Shown here in pieces: positions 52,450-61,919 of a stretch of 64,000 bases of DNA (the first letter of the stretch is position 1; each line of letters starts with the position of its first letter). The position numbers and the translations under genes were made by a program. Below the pieces are notes generated by a model. That model ran no database searches and was not told where the DNA came from. It saw only the letters and a list, made by a program, of their open reading frames with translations. Source of the stretch: Cohnella phaseoli (GTDB taxonomy: Bacteria; Bacillota; Bacilli; Paenibacillales; Paenibacillaceae); assembly GCF_003386235.1 (NCBI RefSeq), contig NZ_QRDZ01000042.1, positions 23,451-87,450 of the forward strand, written 5' to 3'.

Positions 52450-53970
52450 CTATTTTTTCGTGCTGTACCAGTCGTTGATCGCCTTGATCACGTCGCTGCC
52501 TCCGGACGAATCCCATTTCGCCAGAAACTTGTCGAAGTCTTCGATCTTCTGTCCGCTGAGCAGAACCTGCAGGAAGAAGTCGTTCTCCATTTGGGTCAGG
52601 CTCGGCGAGTTTTTGCCGACCGCTTCGATCGGCGGCATGAACGCGATCGGATTGACCTTCGCGTATTTGTCGAAATCTTTGTTAATGGCGTTAAAGGCTT
52701 CGAACAGAGTTGGCGTTCGGCGGAGACGCGCCAGCCACATATCGGCATATTCGACTTCGCGAATGCCGTTCAGGAAGAAGTAGGCACTCCCCCGCTTCTC
52801 GGTGAAAATCGGCATAATCGGGCTGTACACTCCGTTCTCTTCGTTAAACGTTACCCCCTGCTCGCCCAACGTCAGGAATGTGAAGTTGTCCTTCTGCATT
52901 TTCAAATCCATAAACTTGATTGCATCCTCGGCCTTTTTCGAGGATTTCGGAATCGCGTGCACGTAGATTAGCTTATCCGCCATTTCCACACCGGACGACC
53001 CGTCGGACCCCAGCAAAGGAGAGATGTAACCCATTTTGCCTTGCGGTACGTTTGTTTTGAAGGCGTCGTTCATGTTCGAAGCCAGGTTCCAGTCGCCCGA
53101 GATCATGGCCGCCTGGCCGCTGATGAACTTCTCTTGCGCCTGTGCCGATTTATTGACCGGCCAATCTTTGTCGACCAGGCCTTCGTCGAACAGCTTCTTC
53201 ATGAATGCAAAGTAATCTTTCATCGCCGGTTGCTTGATTCTCGGTACTAACTGTCCGTCCACTTCGGACCATGCGGTATAGAGGCCGTAAGCGCTCCAGA
53301 CCATAGGAACGCCCATTCCGTTCCCGGTAAGCGGAATCATATCCGGCTTCTTCGCTTTGATCGTTTTCAGCGTCTCGTAAAATTCGTCCAGCGTTTCCGG
53401 CGTTTTCAGCCCGAGCTCGTCCAGCACGTCCTGCCGCACGATCATCGTCTGCTCGATGTTGGCCCGTTCGTTTTTTTGCGGGATGCCGTACAGCTCGCCG
53501 TTATATCTACCGAGCTCCCAGGAAGATTCCGAGATCCCTTCCTTCAGGTTCGCGCCATATTGATCCACCAGGTCTCCGATCGGCTGAAGCGCTCCTTGGG
53601 CGACCAGCGTATAGAACTGATTTGGGTTGAGCGTGAGGATATCGTAATTGGAGCCGGATGCAATCTCGATATTCAGCTTCTCCTCCGGGTTGTCCTTCGG
53701 CAGAAGCGTGTAATTGACCTTATACCCCGTTGTCGTTTCGATATCTTTGGCGACGGGATCGTTGTTCGGATCGAAACCTACGTTAAACGCGAGCACCTTC
53801 AGTTCCGGCTTGGCGCCTCCGGCTTCCGACGAAGCCGGGGCCGATGCCGACGGGCTCGTTCCTCCCTGGCTCGCTTCCGGTTCCTTGCCTCCGGAACATC
53901 CCGCTAGCACGGTGATTGCCGCAATACCGGCTATGCCGGCTTTTATCCACTTGCTGCGCTTGAACAACAT
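52450..53970 (-). CDS. Solute-binding lipoprotein, Lpl-type ABC transporter
   Basis: The 506-residue protein has a signal peptide with lipobox 'LAGC' (Cys25), a Ser/Ala/Gly tether and an Lpl-type solute-binding fold ('FNVGFDPNNDPVAKDIETTTG' in part, 'YDILTLNPNQFYTL'). 'YFFLNGIREVEYADMW' near the C-terminus is part of the ligand-binding half. It follows its two permeases. With a GH51 enzyme in the operon, an arabinose-containing oligosaccharide is the likely ligand. Confidence 0.93.
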   Translation of the reverse strand: MLFKRSKWIKAGIAGIAAITVLAGCSGGKEPEASQGGTSPSASAPASSEAGGAKPELKVLAFNVGFDPNNDPVAKDIETTTGYKVNYTLLPKDNPEEKLNIEIASGSNYDILTLNPNQFYTLVAQGALQPIGDLVDQYGANLKEGISESSWELGRYNGELYGIPQKNERANIEQTMIVRQDVLDELGLKTPETLDEFYETLKTIKAKKPDMIPLTGNGMGVPMVWSAYGLYTAWSEVDGQLVPRIKQPAMKDYFAFMKKLFDEGLVDKDWPVNKSAQAQEKFISGQAAMISGDWNLASNMNDAFKTNVPQGKMGYISPLLGSDGSSGVEMADKLIYVHAIPKSSKKAEDAIKFMDLKMQKDNFTFLTLGEQGVTFNEENGVYSPIMPIFTEKRGSAYFFLNGIREVEYADMWLARLRRTPTLFEAFNAINKDFDKYAKVNPIAFMPPIEAVGKNSPSLTQMENDFFLQVLLSGQKIEDFDKFLAKWDSSGGSDVIKAINDWYSTKK

Positions 53971-54031
53971 CGATGAATGGCCTCCCTTTGTTATGACCCT
54001 ATTGTTTTATTTTAAGGCTTTGCCTCAAAAT

Positions 54032-54907
54032 CTAGCCTTTGACCGATCCGAGCGTCATCCCGGTCACGAAGTAACGCTGCAGAAACGGATACACGAGCAA
54101 GATCGGCACGATCGAGGAGATGACGGTTGCCGCGCGAAACCCTTCGGGCGCCATGCTCAGCCTGACCGAGTCGGGCTGCTCCTGCAGCAGCTCCTCCGTG
54201 TTGGCGATCGTTTCGAACAGGAACAGCTGAAGCGGCTTCAGGTCGATCGAGCTGATATAGATCAGCGGGTGAAAGTAATTGTTCCAATAGCCGACCGCGT
54301 AGAAAATGCCCAGAGTCGCGACGACCGGCAGCGAAATCGGCAGCACAATCGAGCGCAAAATGCGAAAATTCGTCGCCCCGTCGATTTTGGCGGATTCTTC
54401 GACGCTTTCCGGTATGCCTTCAAAAAACGTTTTGCAGACGAACAGGTTAAACGGAACGACGAGCAGCGGCACGATCATCGCCCAGACCGTATCCAGCAAT
54501 CCCAGACCCTTCATCAGGATGTAGCCCGGAATGATGCCGCCGTAGAAAAGCATGCTGAACACGTACAGCAGCAGAATGGGCTTGCGTCCCTTGAAATCGG
54601 GTTTGGAGAGCGGATAAGCGGCCAATATCGTAAGGGTCAGACTGAGCGCCGTGCCGATGACCGTCACGAGCAAGGTCACCTGCAGCGCTTCGAAAAATCG
54701 GGTATGCGCGAACACGAAGCGAAACGCCTCGAGATGCATGCCGATCGGGTAAAACGTCACCTTGTTGCCCATGACGGACGCCTGATTGCTGAGCGACTTC
54801 GCCATCACATGCAGGAAGGGCAGCAGGCAGATCAAACCGATAACGACGATCAGCGCGTTGTTGACGACGTCGAACCATCGGTCCGACCGGTTGCGAATGT
54901 TGTTCAT
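54032..54907 (-). CDS. ABC transporter permease, LplC/YtcP type
   Basis: The 291-residue permease has six helices, the EAA loop 'ESVEESAKIDGATNFRILRS' and the C-terminal 'RYFVTGMTLGSVKG'. 'KTFFEGIPESVEESAKID' shows a Ser in place of the usual Ala in the EAA core. The ATG at 54907 follows GGAGGTCC. Its partner is the permease gene starting at 55925. Confidence 0.93.
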   Translation of the reverse strand: MNNIRNRSDRWFDVVNNALIVVIGLICLLPFLHVMAKSLSNQASVMGNKVTFYPIGMHLEAFRFVFAHTRFFEALQVTLLVTVIGTALSLTLTILAAYPLSKPDFKGRKPILLLYVFSMLFYGGIIPGYILMKGLGLLDTVWAMIVPLLVVPFNLFVCKTFFEGIPESVEESAKIDGATNFRILRSIVLPISLPVVATLGIFYAVGYWNNYFHPLIYISSIDLKPLQLFLFETIANTEELLQEQPDSVRLSMAPEGFRAATVISSIVPILLVYPFLQRYFVTGMTLGSVKG

Positions 54908-54935
54908 GGATGGACCTCCTTCCTCTGTCCCCGGC

Positions 54936-55925
54936 TTACCAGATGCTTTTCCCCAAATACCGTTTGCTCAGCTGATTGCTGGAATACACTAGGATAAACG
55001 CGACAACCGATTCGAATAAGCCGAGCGCCGTCGACAGGCTGAAATCCATTTTGCCGAGACCGATCCGATAGACGAACGTCTGAATGATGTCCGCGACGTC
55101 GTAAACCGCGGGATTGTACATGACGAGCACCTGCTCGAAGCCGGCGTTCAGAATTTGTCCCAGCCTGAGCACCAGGACGAGCATAATGACCGGAACGATG
55201 CCGGGAATCGTAATATGCCAGATTCGTTTGAACCGACCCGCCCCGTCCACGACTGCCGCTTCGTGCTGCTGCGGATCGATCGCCGTCATCGCGGCCAGGA
55301 ACAGAATGGTGTTCCAGCCGGTCTCCTTCCAGCCTTCCGTGAACACGAGCAGCGAACGGAACCAGGAGGAATCCGAGAAGAAGCTGATACTTTGACCGCC
55401 CAAGGCTTCGATCAGCTTGTTGATCATGCCGTAGGAGCCGAACAAGGAATAGAACAGGCCGAAAATGATGACCCACGACAGGAAATGCGGCAAATACACG
55501 ATCGTCTGCACCCAGCGCTTCATCCACCGGATTCTCAGCTCGTTCAGCGAGATCGCTACGAGAATCGGGATCGGGAACAGAAACACTAGCTTGTACAGAC
55601 TGATAATCAGCGTATTGCCGATCACCTTCAGGAACGCTTCGTCTTCGAAAATACGGTTAAAATGCTTCATGCCGACCCACGGGCTTTGGACAATCGAGTC
55701 GATAATGTTGTCGCCCGCGAATAAATTAAAATCCTTAAAGGCCAGGGACAAACCCAATAGCGGAGTGAATTTGTAAACGATCAGAAACGCCAATCCCGGA
55801 ATGCACATGAGATAAAGATCGTAATTCGCGCGAAAATAGCGCCAAAATCGTTTGTCGTTCCGCTTGCCGCGCCGCACCGCCTGCTCGGGCGGCATCCGTT
55901 CGATTACGGCTTCGGACTCTTTCAT
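54936..55925 (-). CDS. ABC transporter permease, LplB/YteP type
   Basis: The 329-residue permease has a hydrophilic charged N-tail of about 35 residues, then 'LMCIPGLAFLIVYKFTPLLG', 'YLPHFLSWVIIFGLFYSLFG' and the EAA-type loop 'PQQHEAAVVDGAGRFKRIW'. It is the first gene of the importer-FAD enzyme-GH51 operon and is divergent from the regulator/kinase pair. No ATPase is present in the locus. Confidence 0.93.
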   Translation of the reverse strand: MKESEAVIERMPPEQAVRRGKRNDKRFWRYFRANYDLYLMCIPGLAFLIVYKFTPLLGLSLAFKDFNLFAGDNIIDSIVQSPWVGMKHFNRIFEDEAFLKVIGNTLIISLYKLVFLFPIPILVAISLNELRIRWMKRWVQTIVYLPHFLSWVIIFGLFYSLFGSYGMINKLIEALGGQSISFFSDSSWFRSLLVFTEGWKETGWNTILFLAAMTAIDPQQHEAAVVDGAGRFKRIWHITIPGIVPVIMLVLVLRLGQILNAGFEQVLVMYNPAVYDVADIIQTFVYRIGLGKMDFSLSTALGLFESVVAFILVYSSNQLSKRYLGKSIW

Positions 55926-56041
55926 GGTCGTATCATCCTCCCCGAAATCGCGCGCCGCCGTCCGCGGTACGGCCGTGCGCCTTTCCTTTTCGGCGGCCGG
56001 AAAGAAGCGGGATGAATTCGTCGTCCTTCCGCTCCAATCGG

Positions 56042-56066
56042 GCGAAAAAGGGTTTACACCTTTTTC
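56042..56066. promoter_or_regulatory. Perfect 9-bp inverted repeat between the importer operon and its regulator genes
   Basis: CGAAAAAGG-GTTTACA-CCTTTTTCG lies 117 nt before the first permease codon. It could be an operator or a leader hairpin of the importer mRNA. I found no clear -35/-10 pair for the minus-strand operon, as would be expected of an activator-dependent promoter. Confidence 0.5.
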
Positions 56067-56149
56067 GGATTCGCCTTACAATGGGGTTGCGTAGTTTCCC
56101 CTTGATCAAATTGTAACCGTTGCCCCGATTCGGATTATAGGGGAGCGGA

Positions 56150-56177
56150 TTACGATTTTACGGCGTTACTGTATAGT
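56150..56177 (+). promoter_or_regulatory. Promoter of the regulator/kinase pair
   Basis: Plus strand: -35 TTACGA (56150-56155), 16 bp, -10 TATAGT (56172-56177), about 22 nt before the start codon. Confidence 0.55.
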
Positions 56178-56205
56178 TTTCGACATCGATTCGGGGGGAC
56201 GTTTG

Positions 56206-57825
56206 ATGTATAAGCTCTACATTGTGGATGATGAAAGCTCTGTGCGCGCCGGTCTGAGGGACTGCGTCGATTGGCCCTCCTTCGGACTCCAGGTCGCCGG
56301 GGAAGCGGAGGACGGGGAACTGGCTTTGCGGGAGATCCGGGAGGATCGGGACATCCGCATCGTATTGACGGACGTCAGGATGCCGCATATGGACGGAATT
56401 GAAATGGCCGAACGGCTTGCCGCAGAAGGCCATCCTGCCAAGCTCGTATTCGTAAGCGGATACGGGGATTTGGACTATTTAAAAAAGGCGATCCGACTGG
56501 AAGCCGTCGATTATCTATTAAAACCGGTGCGTCTGGGCGAGCTGACAGAACTCCTGCACCGTCTCGTCGACAAGCTGAACGAGGAAGAAGAGGCGCGGAA
56601 GCGATTGAACGGCCTGCAAATCAAGCTGAACCAGAGCATTCCGCTGCTGAGGGAACGGTATTTGGCCGCCCTTGTCCTGGACGGAGCCAGGGATTTGGAG
56701 GGACTAAGGAGCAAATTTGATTTTCTCGGCATTCGCCTCCCCGTCTCTCCGATTCGACTGGGCGTGTTCGCCGTCCGGATCGACGATTACGGCAAAGTGT
56801 TCGGAGCGCTGCCGGAGCAAGAGCGGCAATTGCAAGCGTTCGCCCTGCTAAACGTGATCGAGGAGGTATTGAACGAGCGCTATTCGGGACACGCCTTCGA
56901 AGTACGGACGGGAGAATTCGCCGGAATCGTGCAGTTTGCCTCCGACAATGACGAGGACGGTTTTTTCGCCTTGATTCAACTGGTCAAGGAACAAATCAAC
57001 CGACTGCTAAAGCTTGAGGTGACGATCGGGGTAGGGCCGGCGGCGGAACGATGGGAAGAGCTGCCGAAAGCTTACGGCCAGGCCGCCCATGCATCGGAGT
57101 ATAAGTGGTATGTTGGCAAAAACCAGATTATTTCGATGGACGGGCTGATCGGCCCTCCCGCCATCCCCGCTTCCGAGGAAAGCGAGAAGTCCGAACCGAA
57201 GGAGATCGCCGCCTTGTTGAAGGGGCCGGATCAGGAAGCCGTTCGGTTGGCTGCGGAGAGAGCATTGGAAGGCGGCGAAGGAACGGACGCCATCTTGCGG
57301 ACCCGAATTGCCGGCGCGCAGCTTCTGGCCGCATGCGTCGAGCTCCGGCAGGAAATGAACCTGCCCGCCGAACGTCTCGAGGGGAGCGAGCTGCGGTTCT
57401 GGCAAGCGATCGCTTCGGCGGAGACAATCGTCGAGCTTCGCGAGGAAGCCGTTCGTCATTTGAGCCTGACTCATGCGGAGATCTCGGACAAGCGCGAGAA
57501 AAAAACGCACAACGTCGTCGAACAAATCCGTCGTTTCATCGAAGAGCATTACGCGGAAGACCTGACGAACGCCCGAATCGCCGCTTCCGTATATTTGACG
57601 ACGACTTACGTCTGCCTGCTGTTCAAGCAAGAGACGGGAATGACGCTGAACGAATACGTCATCGAGACGCGAATCGCCGCGGCCAAGGCGCTGCTGACCG
57701 ATCCGGCCAATAAGCTGTACGACGTCTGCTACGCGGTCGGGTACAAGGATCCGGGCTATTTCGGCAAGCTGTTCAAGAAGCAAACCGGGTATACGCCCGG
57801 GGAATTCCGGGAGCGGGGCTTATGA
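56206..57825 (+). CDS. Response regulator, receiver plus AraC-type domain (YesN family)
   Basis: The 539-residue protein carries a receiver domain (phosphoacceptor Asp56 in 'RIVLTDVRMPHMDG', Lys in 'LLKPVRLGE') and a C-terminal AraC domain ('DLTNARIAASVYLTTTYVCLLFKQETG' region, 'YDVCYAVGYKDPGYFGKLFKKQTG'). I use the ATG at 56206, 8 nt after GGGGGG, rather than the adjoining TTG. Its stop overlaps the kinase start (ATGA). It should activate the divergent importer/GH51 operon. Confidence 0.93.
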   Translation: MYKLYIVDDESSVRAGLRDCVDWPSFGLQVAGEAEDGELALREIREDRDIRIVLTDVRMPHMDGIEMAERLAAEGHPAKLVFVSGYGDLDYLKKAIRLEAVDYLLKPVRLGELTELLHRLVDKLNEEEEARKRLNGLQIKLNQSIPLLRERYLAALVLDGARDLEGLRSKFDFLGIRLPVSPIRLGVFAVRIDDYGKVFGALPEQERQLQAFALLNVIEEVLNERYSGHAFEVRTGEFAGIVQFASDNDEDGFFALIQLVKEQINRLLKLEVTIGVGPAAERWEELPKAYGQAAHASEYKWYVGKNQIISMDGLIGPPAIPASEESEKSEPKEIAALLKGPDQEAVRLAAERALEGGEGTDAILRTRIAGAQLLAACVELRQEMNLPAERLEGSELRFWQAIASAETIVELREEAVRHLSLTHAEISDKREKKTHNVVEQIRRFIEEHYAEDLTNARIAASVYLTTTYVCLLFKQETGMTLNEYVIETRIAAAKALLTDPANKLYDVCYAVGYKDPGYFGKLFKKQTGYTPGEFRERGL

Positions 57826-59627
57826 ACGGTTGGAGATGGCTGAAGGGGTATCTGAGGGCGTACTCCGGGGCAAGCATTACGAAAAAAGCGATCGCAATCT
57901 ACGTCGCCGCCGTCCTGATTCCCGGTTGCCTCCTGTTCTTTCTCTACTACCGACAGACATCCGGTATCATCGAACGGGAGATGAGCGATTCGATGCTGCA
58001 GACGCTGAATCAAGCCGAGTACAACATCTCAAACGGCTTAGCCAATGTCGCGAGCGTCTCTGATAACGTGATCGCCAACCAGGTCATCGTTGAGTATCTG
58101 AGCAGTTCCGCCAAACCCGCATACGAACAGTTCCAGCAGTTCCAGGAGCTCGAAAAGCTGGTTGCCAGCCTGGAACGGAGCCGCGGCATTCATCGGATTC
58201 GCCTGTTCGTCGATCCGAAGCTGACCTATTCGCGGGAGGGCATTCATTTTTTTCCGCTGCCTCTCCTGGATAGCGGCTCCTCCTGGTATCGGAGCATGGT
58301 CGATCGCAACGGGGCCAATTATTGGCGCGGGACCTATCGCCAGCCTTATCTGGGAGAGTCCGATGCCGACGTCCTATCCGCTGTGCGCATGCTTCACGAT
58401 CCGCTTCATTACGAGACGGTCATGGGGGTGCTGTCGGTCGACGTCAAAGCGGACTTAATAGGGGATATCTTAAATCGGGTTTCCCTGTCTCCTTCTCAGG
58501 AGGTGTTCGTCGTGAACGACGATCGCCTGCTCGTCTCCCATCCCGATACCAGCCGGCTCGGTCAGCCCTCCGATCTGACCGTGACCCAGATGGAATGGCT
58601 TTCGCATTCGGCCGAGGGCCGCTTTCGGGACGACCAGGGGGCTTCTTCCTTCCTGTTCCGCCGGATTCCGAACACGGATTGGACGATCGTCGCCAAGCTG
58701 CCGACTTCGGAGCTTTCCGGCAAGAGCGTCGTGTTGACGAAGATCTCCGCGGTGCTGCTGCTGGGGATCGGCTCCGTCGTCTTCATCTTCTTTCTGGTGC
58801 TGGCTTTCGCGGCGGCTGCCGAAAGCCTGAACAAGCGGATAAGAGATATGATCCGCAATCTCAAGGTCGCTGGATCCGCCCATTTCGACGGCAGCTTGCC
58901 GAAGCCTAAAGGGGATCTGCGCCAGCTCGAAGGCGCGATTTCGCGCATGGTCCAGACCGTACACGATCTGACCGCGGAATCTTACCGCTCCAAGCTGCAC
59001 GAGCGGGACGCCCAATTAAAGGCGCTTCAGGCGCAGGTGGATCCGCATTTCCTGTACAATACGCTGGACAGCATGAATTGGATGGCCATACGCCGAGGGG
59101 CCGGAGAGATCAGCGACCTGATCGAGGCGCTCTCGACCTACTTCCGGCTGAGCCTGAGCAAAGGCCGCGACGTGGTCACGCTCGCCGAAGAGCTTCAATT
59201 GATTCGCTCCTATATGCACATTCACAACACCCGCGACGAGGGCGGCATCGAGATGATCTGCAATGTCGAGGAAGCGCTGCTAACCTGCCGTCTTCCGAAG
59301 CTGACGCTGCAGCCGATCGTCGAGAACGCGGTTCTGCACGGCATCCATCGGAAACGGCCGAAGCGGGGGACGATCGCGATCTCCGTCCGGAGGGAAGGAA
59401 CTTGGCTGACGATCGATATCCGGGATGACGGGGTCGGCATGCCGCCGGAACGACTGGAGCAGCTTCTTGAGCCTCCCGGTTCGGACAAAGCAGGCGAAAG
59501 CTACGGCATTTACAACGTGCATGAGCGCCTCCGTTTATTTTCCCACGATAACGGGGCGGGAGTGACGATCGCCTCGGAGCCTGGAAGGGGAACGACCGTG
59601 ACGCTAAAAATCAGGCTGGACGCCTGA
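57822..59627 (+). CDS. Membrane sensor histidine kinase, YesM family
   Basis: The 601-residue kinase has a first helix at about 22-43, an extracellular sensor with Cache-like spacing, a second helix ('ISAVLLLGIGSVVFIFFLVLAF'), HAMP, the motif 'VDPHFLYNTLDSMNWM' and an ATPase domain ('PIVENAVLHG', 'DDGVGMP'). It phosphorylates the regulator encoded before it. The order regulator-kinase matches the pair at 20.7-24.1 kb. Its ligand is probably an arabino-oligosaccharide or the loaded binding protein of the divergent operon. Confidence 0.93.
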   Translation: MNGWRWLKGYLRAYSGASITKKAIAIYVAAVLIPGCLLFFLYYRQTSGIIEREMSDSMLQTLNQAEYNISNGLANVASVSDNVIANQVIVEYLSSSAKPAYEQFQQFQELEKLVASLERSRGIHRIRLFVDPKLTYSREGIHFFPLPLLDSGSSWYRSMVDRNGANYWRGTYRQPYLGESDADVLSAVRMLHDPLHYETVMGVLSVDVKADLIGDILNRVSLSPSQEVFVVNDDRLLVSHPDTSRLGQPSDLTVTQMEWLSHSAEGRFRDDQGASSFLFRRIPNTDWTIVAKLPTSELSGKSVVLTKISAVLLLGIGSVVFIFFLVLAFAAAAESLNKRIRDMIRNLKVAGSAHFDGSLPKPKGDLRQLEGAISRMVQTVHDLTAESYRSKLHERDAQLKALQAQVDPHFLYNTLDSMNWMAIRRGAGEISDLIEALSTYFRLSLSKGRDVVTLAEELQLIRSYMHIHNTRDEGGIEMICNVEEALLTCRLPKLTLQPIVENAVLHGIHRKRPKRGTIAISVRREGTWLTIDIRDDGVGMPPERLEQLLEPPGSDKAGESYGIYNVHERLRLFSHDNGAGVTIASEPGRGTTVTLKIRLDA

Positions 59628-59656
59628 TGGTTCGCGCCCGGATCGGGAAAAGGATA

Positions 59657-59674
59657 GGAGCTTTGCGGAGCTCC
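59657..59674 (+). terminator. Weak hairpin after the kinase gene
   Basis: GGAGCT and AGCTCC pair around TTGCGG, 30 nt past the kinase stop. There is no T run, so termination is doubtful. Confidence 0.3.
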
Positions 59675-59766
59675 GATCTTCTCCCCCGTTCCGGGCAATC
59701 GAGTCGGGCTGCCGACTCGCCGCGTCTGGAGGCCGGTGCCCGATTCGTTGGCTCTCCTTGGCTCCG

Positions 59767-60189
59767 TTACTCGAGCACGCGAAACGTTCCATTCCCGAAC
59801 GCCAGCAGCTCTCCGTCCGCCGTTCGCACTCGCGCCTGGGTCGTGACCGTTTTACGGGACATGTGCGCGATCTCCGCCTCGACGAAAATTCGACCCTCCC
59901 TGACGGGAGCGACGTAGTTCATGTTCAGATGAGTCGTCACCACGGCAGCTTCCGGGCGCGCAAGCATCGCCGCCAGACCCATTGCGGAATCGATCATCGT
60001 CGCGTGAACTCCGCCGTGCAGAATGCCGATCAGATTAAGATGCTTTGGCTCGATGTCGAGCGACACGACTGTCCGCCGTTCATCCACCCTTTCGAACGAG
60101 CAGCCCACCCAGCCCCAGAACGTCGATTCCGCCTTTGCCTTCCACTGCTCCAACTGCGGAGGAAGCTCGTTTTCCTCGCTTGATGCCAT
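59767..60189 (-). CDS. Hotdog-fold thioesterase, PaaI family
   Basis: The 140-residue protein has the PaaI hotdog core 'NLIGILHGGVHATMIDSAMG' (HGG with the following Asp as catalytic Asp), then 'TTHLNMNYVAPVREGRIFVEAEI'. It should hydrolyse acyl-CoA or aryl-CoA thioesters in the cytosol. AAAGGAGGGG precedes the ATG at 60189. It follows the acyl-CoA ligase by 20 nt and is the last gene of the fatty-acid operon, perhaps relieving CoA trapping. Confidence 0.92.
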   Translation of the reverse strand: MASSEENELPPQLEQWKAKAESTFWGWVGCSFERVDERRTVVSLDIEPKHLNLIGILHGGVHATMIDSAMGLAAMLARPEAAVVTTHLNMNYVAPVREGRIFVEAEIAHMSRKTVTTQARVRTADGELLAFGNGTFRVLE

Positions 60190-60209
60190 CCGCTCTCCCC
60201 TCCTTTACG

Positions 60210-61898
60210 CTACTGTCCGCCCGAGCTGCCGTCTTCCTCCTCGATCAGCTTGCGACGCAGCACCTTGCCCGACATCGTTTTGGGAAGCGTATCGCGGAAT
60301 TCGATCTGTTTGGGTACCTTGTACGCCGCCAGCTTCTCCCTGCACCATCGCTCCAACGCCTCTTTATCCCGAGCCGCTCCTGAACGCAGCACGATAAATG
60401 CCTTCACCGTTTCTCCGCGATAAGGATCGGGCACACCCGCGACGCTGGCCTCCTCGATGTCCGGATGCTCGTAGAGCACCTCTTCCACCTCTCTCGGGTA
60501 GACGTTATAGCCCCCCGCGATAATGACGTCCTTGCGCCGGTCGACGATATAGCAATAGCCCTCTTCATCGATTTTGCCCAGATCGCCGGTCAGCAGCCAG
60601 CCGTCGCGAAGCACCTTCGCGGTCTCGTCGGGTCGGTTCCAATACCCCTGCATGACTTGAGGTCCGCGAATCGCCAGCTCGCCGATCTGTCCGATCGGCA
60701 CGTCCTCGAACGTGTCCGGATCGACGAAGCGAGCCTCGGTATCGGGGAAAGGGATGCCGATCGAGCCGTTTTTGCGCCGCTCCCAAATGTTGTTGGCATG
60801 CGTTACCGGGGAAGCCTCGGTCAGTCCGTAGCCCTCGATCAGCTTGCCTCCGGTCAGTTCCTCGAAGCGCTCCTGCACGTACAGGGGCAGCGGCGCGGCG
60901 CCGCTGATGCAGAAGTTGATCGAAGAGAAATCGTACTTCCGCACCTCGGGATGATTAATGATCGCAATGTACATTGTCGGCGCACCCGGAAATTGCGTCG
61001 GCTTTTTCTTATGAATCGTCTTCAACACCTGATCGACCTCGAAGCGCGGCAGCAGCACCAGCGTATTCGCCGCATAGACGCCCAGATTAAGCAGTACAGT
61101 CAGGCCGAACACGTGGAAAAAAGGCAGTGCGGCCAGCATCCGTTCCTTGCCGTTGTCTGTCCGGTAGCACCACAGCCGAGTCTGAATCGTATTGGCAACG
61201 AGGTTGTAGTGTGTGAGCATAACTCCCTTGGCCAGCCCTGTCGTTCCTCCCGTATACTGCACAAGCGCCAGCTCCCGCTCGGCGTCGACCTCGGCCAGGA
61301 CGGGAACGGCGGGATGACGCCCAAGCAGTTCGCCAAACGATAGCACCTGTTCGTCGTAGCCAACTTTTACCGCTGTCCCGTCCTTTTTCTGCTTCAGACC
61401 GTACAGCACGTTTTTCGGGAACGGCAAGTAATCCCGGATCGAAGTGACGATGATCCGTTCCAGCGGCCTCTTAGCCGTCGCTTGCCGCACGCGGTTTAAC
61501 AGCAGATCAAGCGTAACGATGATGCGAGAGCCGGAGTCTGCAAGCTGATGCTCCAGCTCGCGGGGCACGTAGAGAGGATTCGTCATCACGACGACTCCGC
61601 CCGTCATCAGAATGCCGAAGTAGGCGATGACCGCCTGCGGACAGTTCGGCAGCATGACGGCGACGCGATCGCCCTTGCGTACGCCCAGATCGAGCAGGGC
61701 GTTCGCGAAGCAGCGAGATTGCGACAACAGCTCGTCGTAAGTTATCTTTTTTCCCAGAAACTCCAGGGCGATCGTATTCGGGTACTCTGCGGCGGCTTCT
61801 TCCAGAAAACAAGCCAAATTATGCTTCGGATAATCGTACGAGTGCGGGACTTCGGCAGGATATTCCTTTAACCAGGGTTGTTGGGTCACAACCTGCAC
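60210..61898 (-). CDS. Long-chain fatty-acid-CoA ligase, FadD/LcfA-like
   Basis: The 562-residue AMP-forming ligase shows the P-loop 'YTGGTTGLAKG', 'GYGLTEASPV', 'LTGDLGKIDEEGY' and 'DRRKDVIIAGGYNVYPREVEE' (hinge and A8 motif), plus a late Lys in 'LPKTMSGKVLRRKL'. It activates fatty acids for beta-oxidation using ATP and CoA. The frame starts at a GTG at 61898; a second GTG at 61889 is better spaced from GAGG and may be the true start. It follows the acyl-CoA dehydrogenase by 21 nt. Confidence 0.93.
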   Translation of the reverse strand: MQVVTQQPWLKEYPAEVPHSYDYPKHNLACFLEEAAAEYPNTIALEFLGKKITYDELLSQSRCFANALLDLGVRKGDRVAVMLPNCPQAVIAYFGILMTGGVVVMTNPLYVPRELEHQLADSGSRIIVTLDLLLNRVRQATAKRPLERIIVTSIRDYLPFPKNVLYGLKQKKDGTAVKVGYDEQVLSFGELLGRHPAVPVLAEVDAERELALVQYTGGTTGLAKGVMLTHYNLVANTIQTRLWCYRTDNGKERMLAALPFFHVFGLTVLLNLGVYAANTLVLLPRFEVDQVLKTIHKKKPTQFPGAPTMYIAIINHPEVRKYDFSSINFCISGAAPLPLYVQERFEELTGGKLIEGYGLTEASPVTHANNIWERRKNGSIGIPFPDTEARFVDPDTFEDVPIGQIGELAIRGPQVMQGYWNRPDETAKVLRDGWLLTGDLGKIDEEGYCYIVDRRKDVIIAGGYNVYPREVEEVLYEHPDIEEASVAGVPDPYRGETVKAFIVLRSGAARDKEALERWCREKLAAYKVPKQIEFRDTLPKTMSGKVLRRKLIEEEDGSSGGQ

Positions 61899-61919
61899 CT
61901 CGCTCTCACTTTGGTGAGT

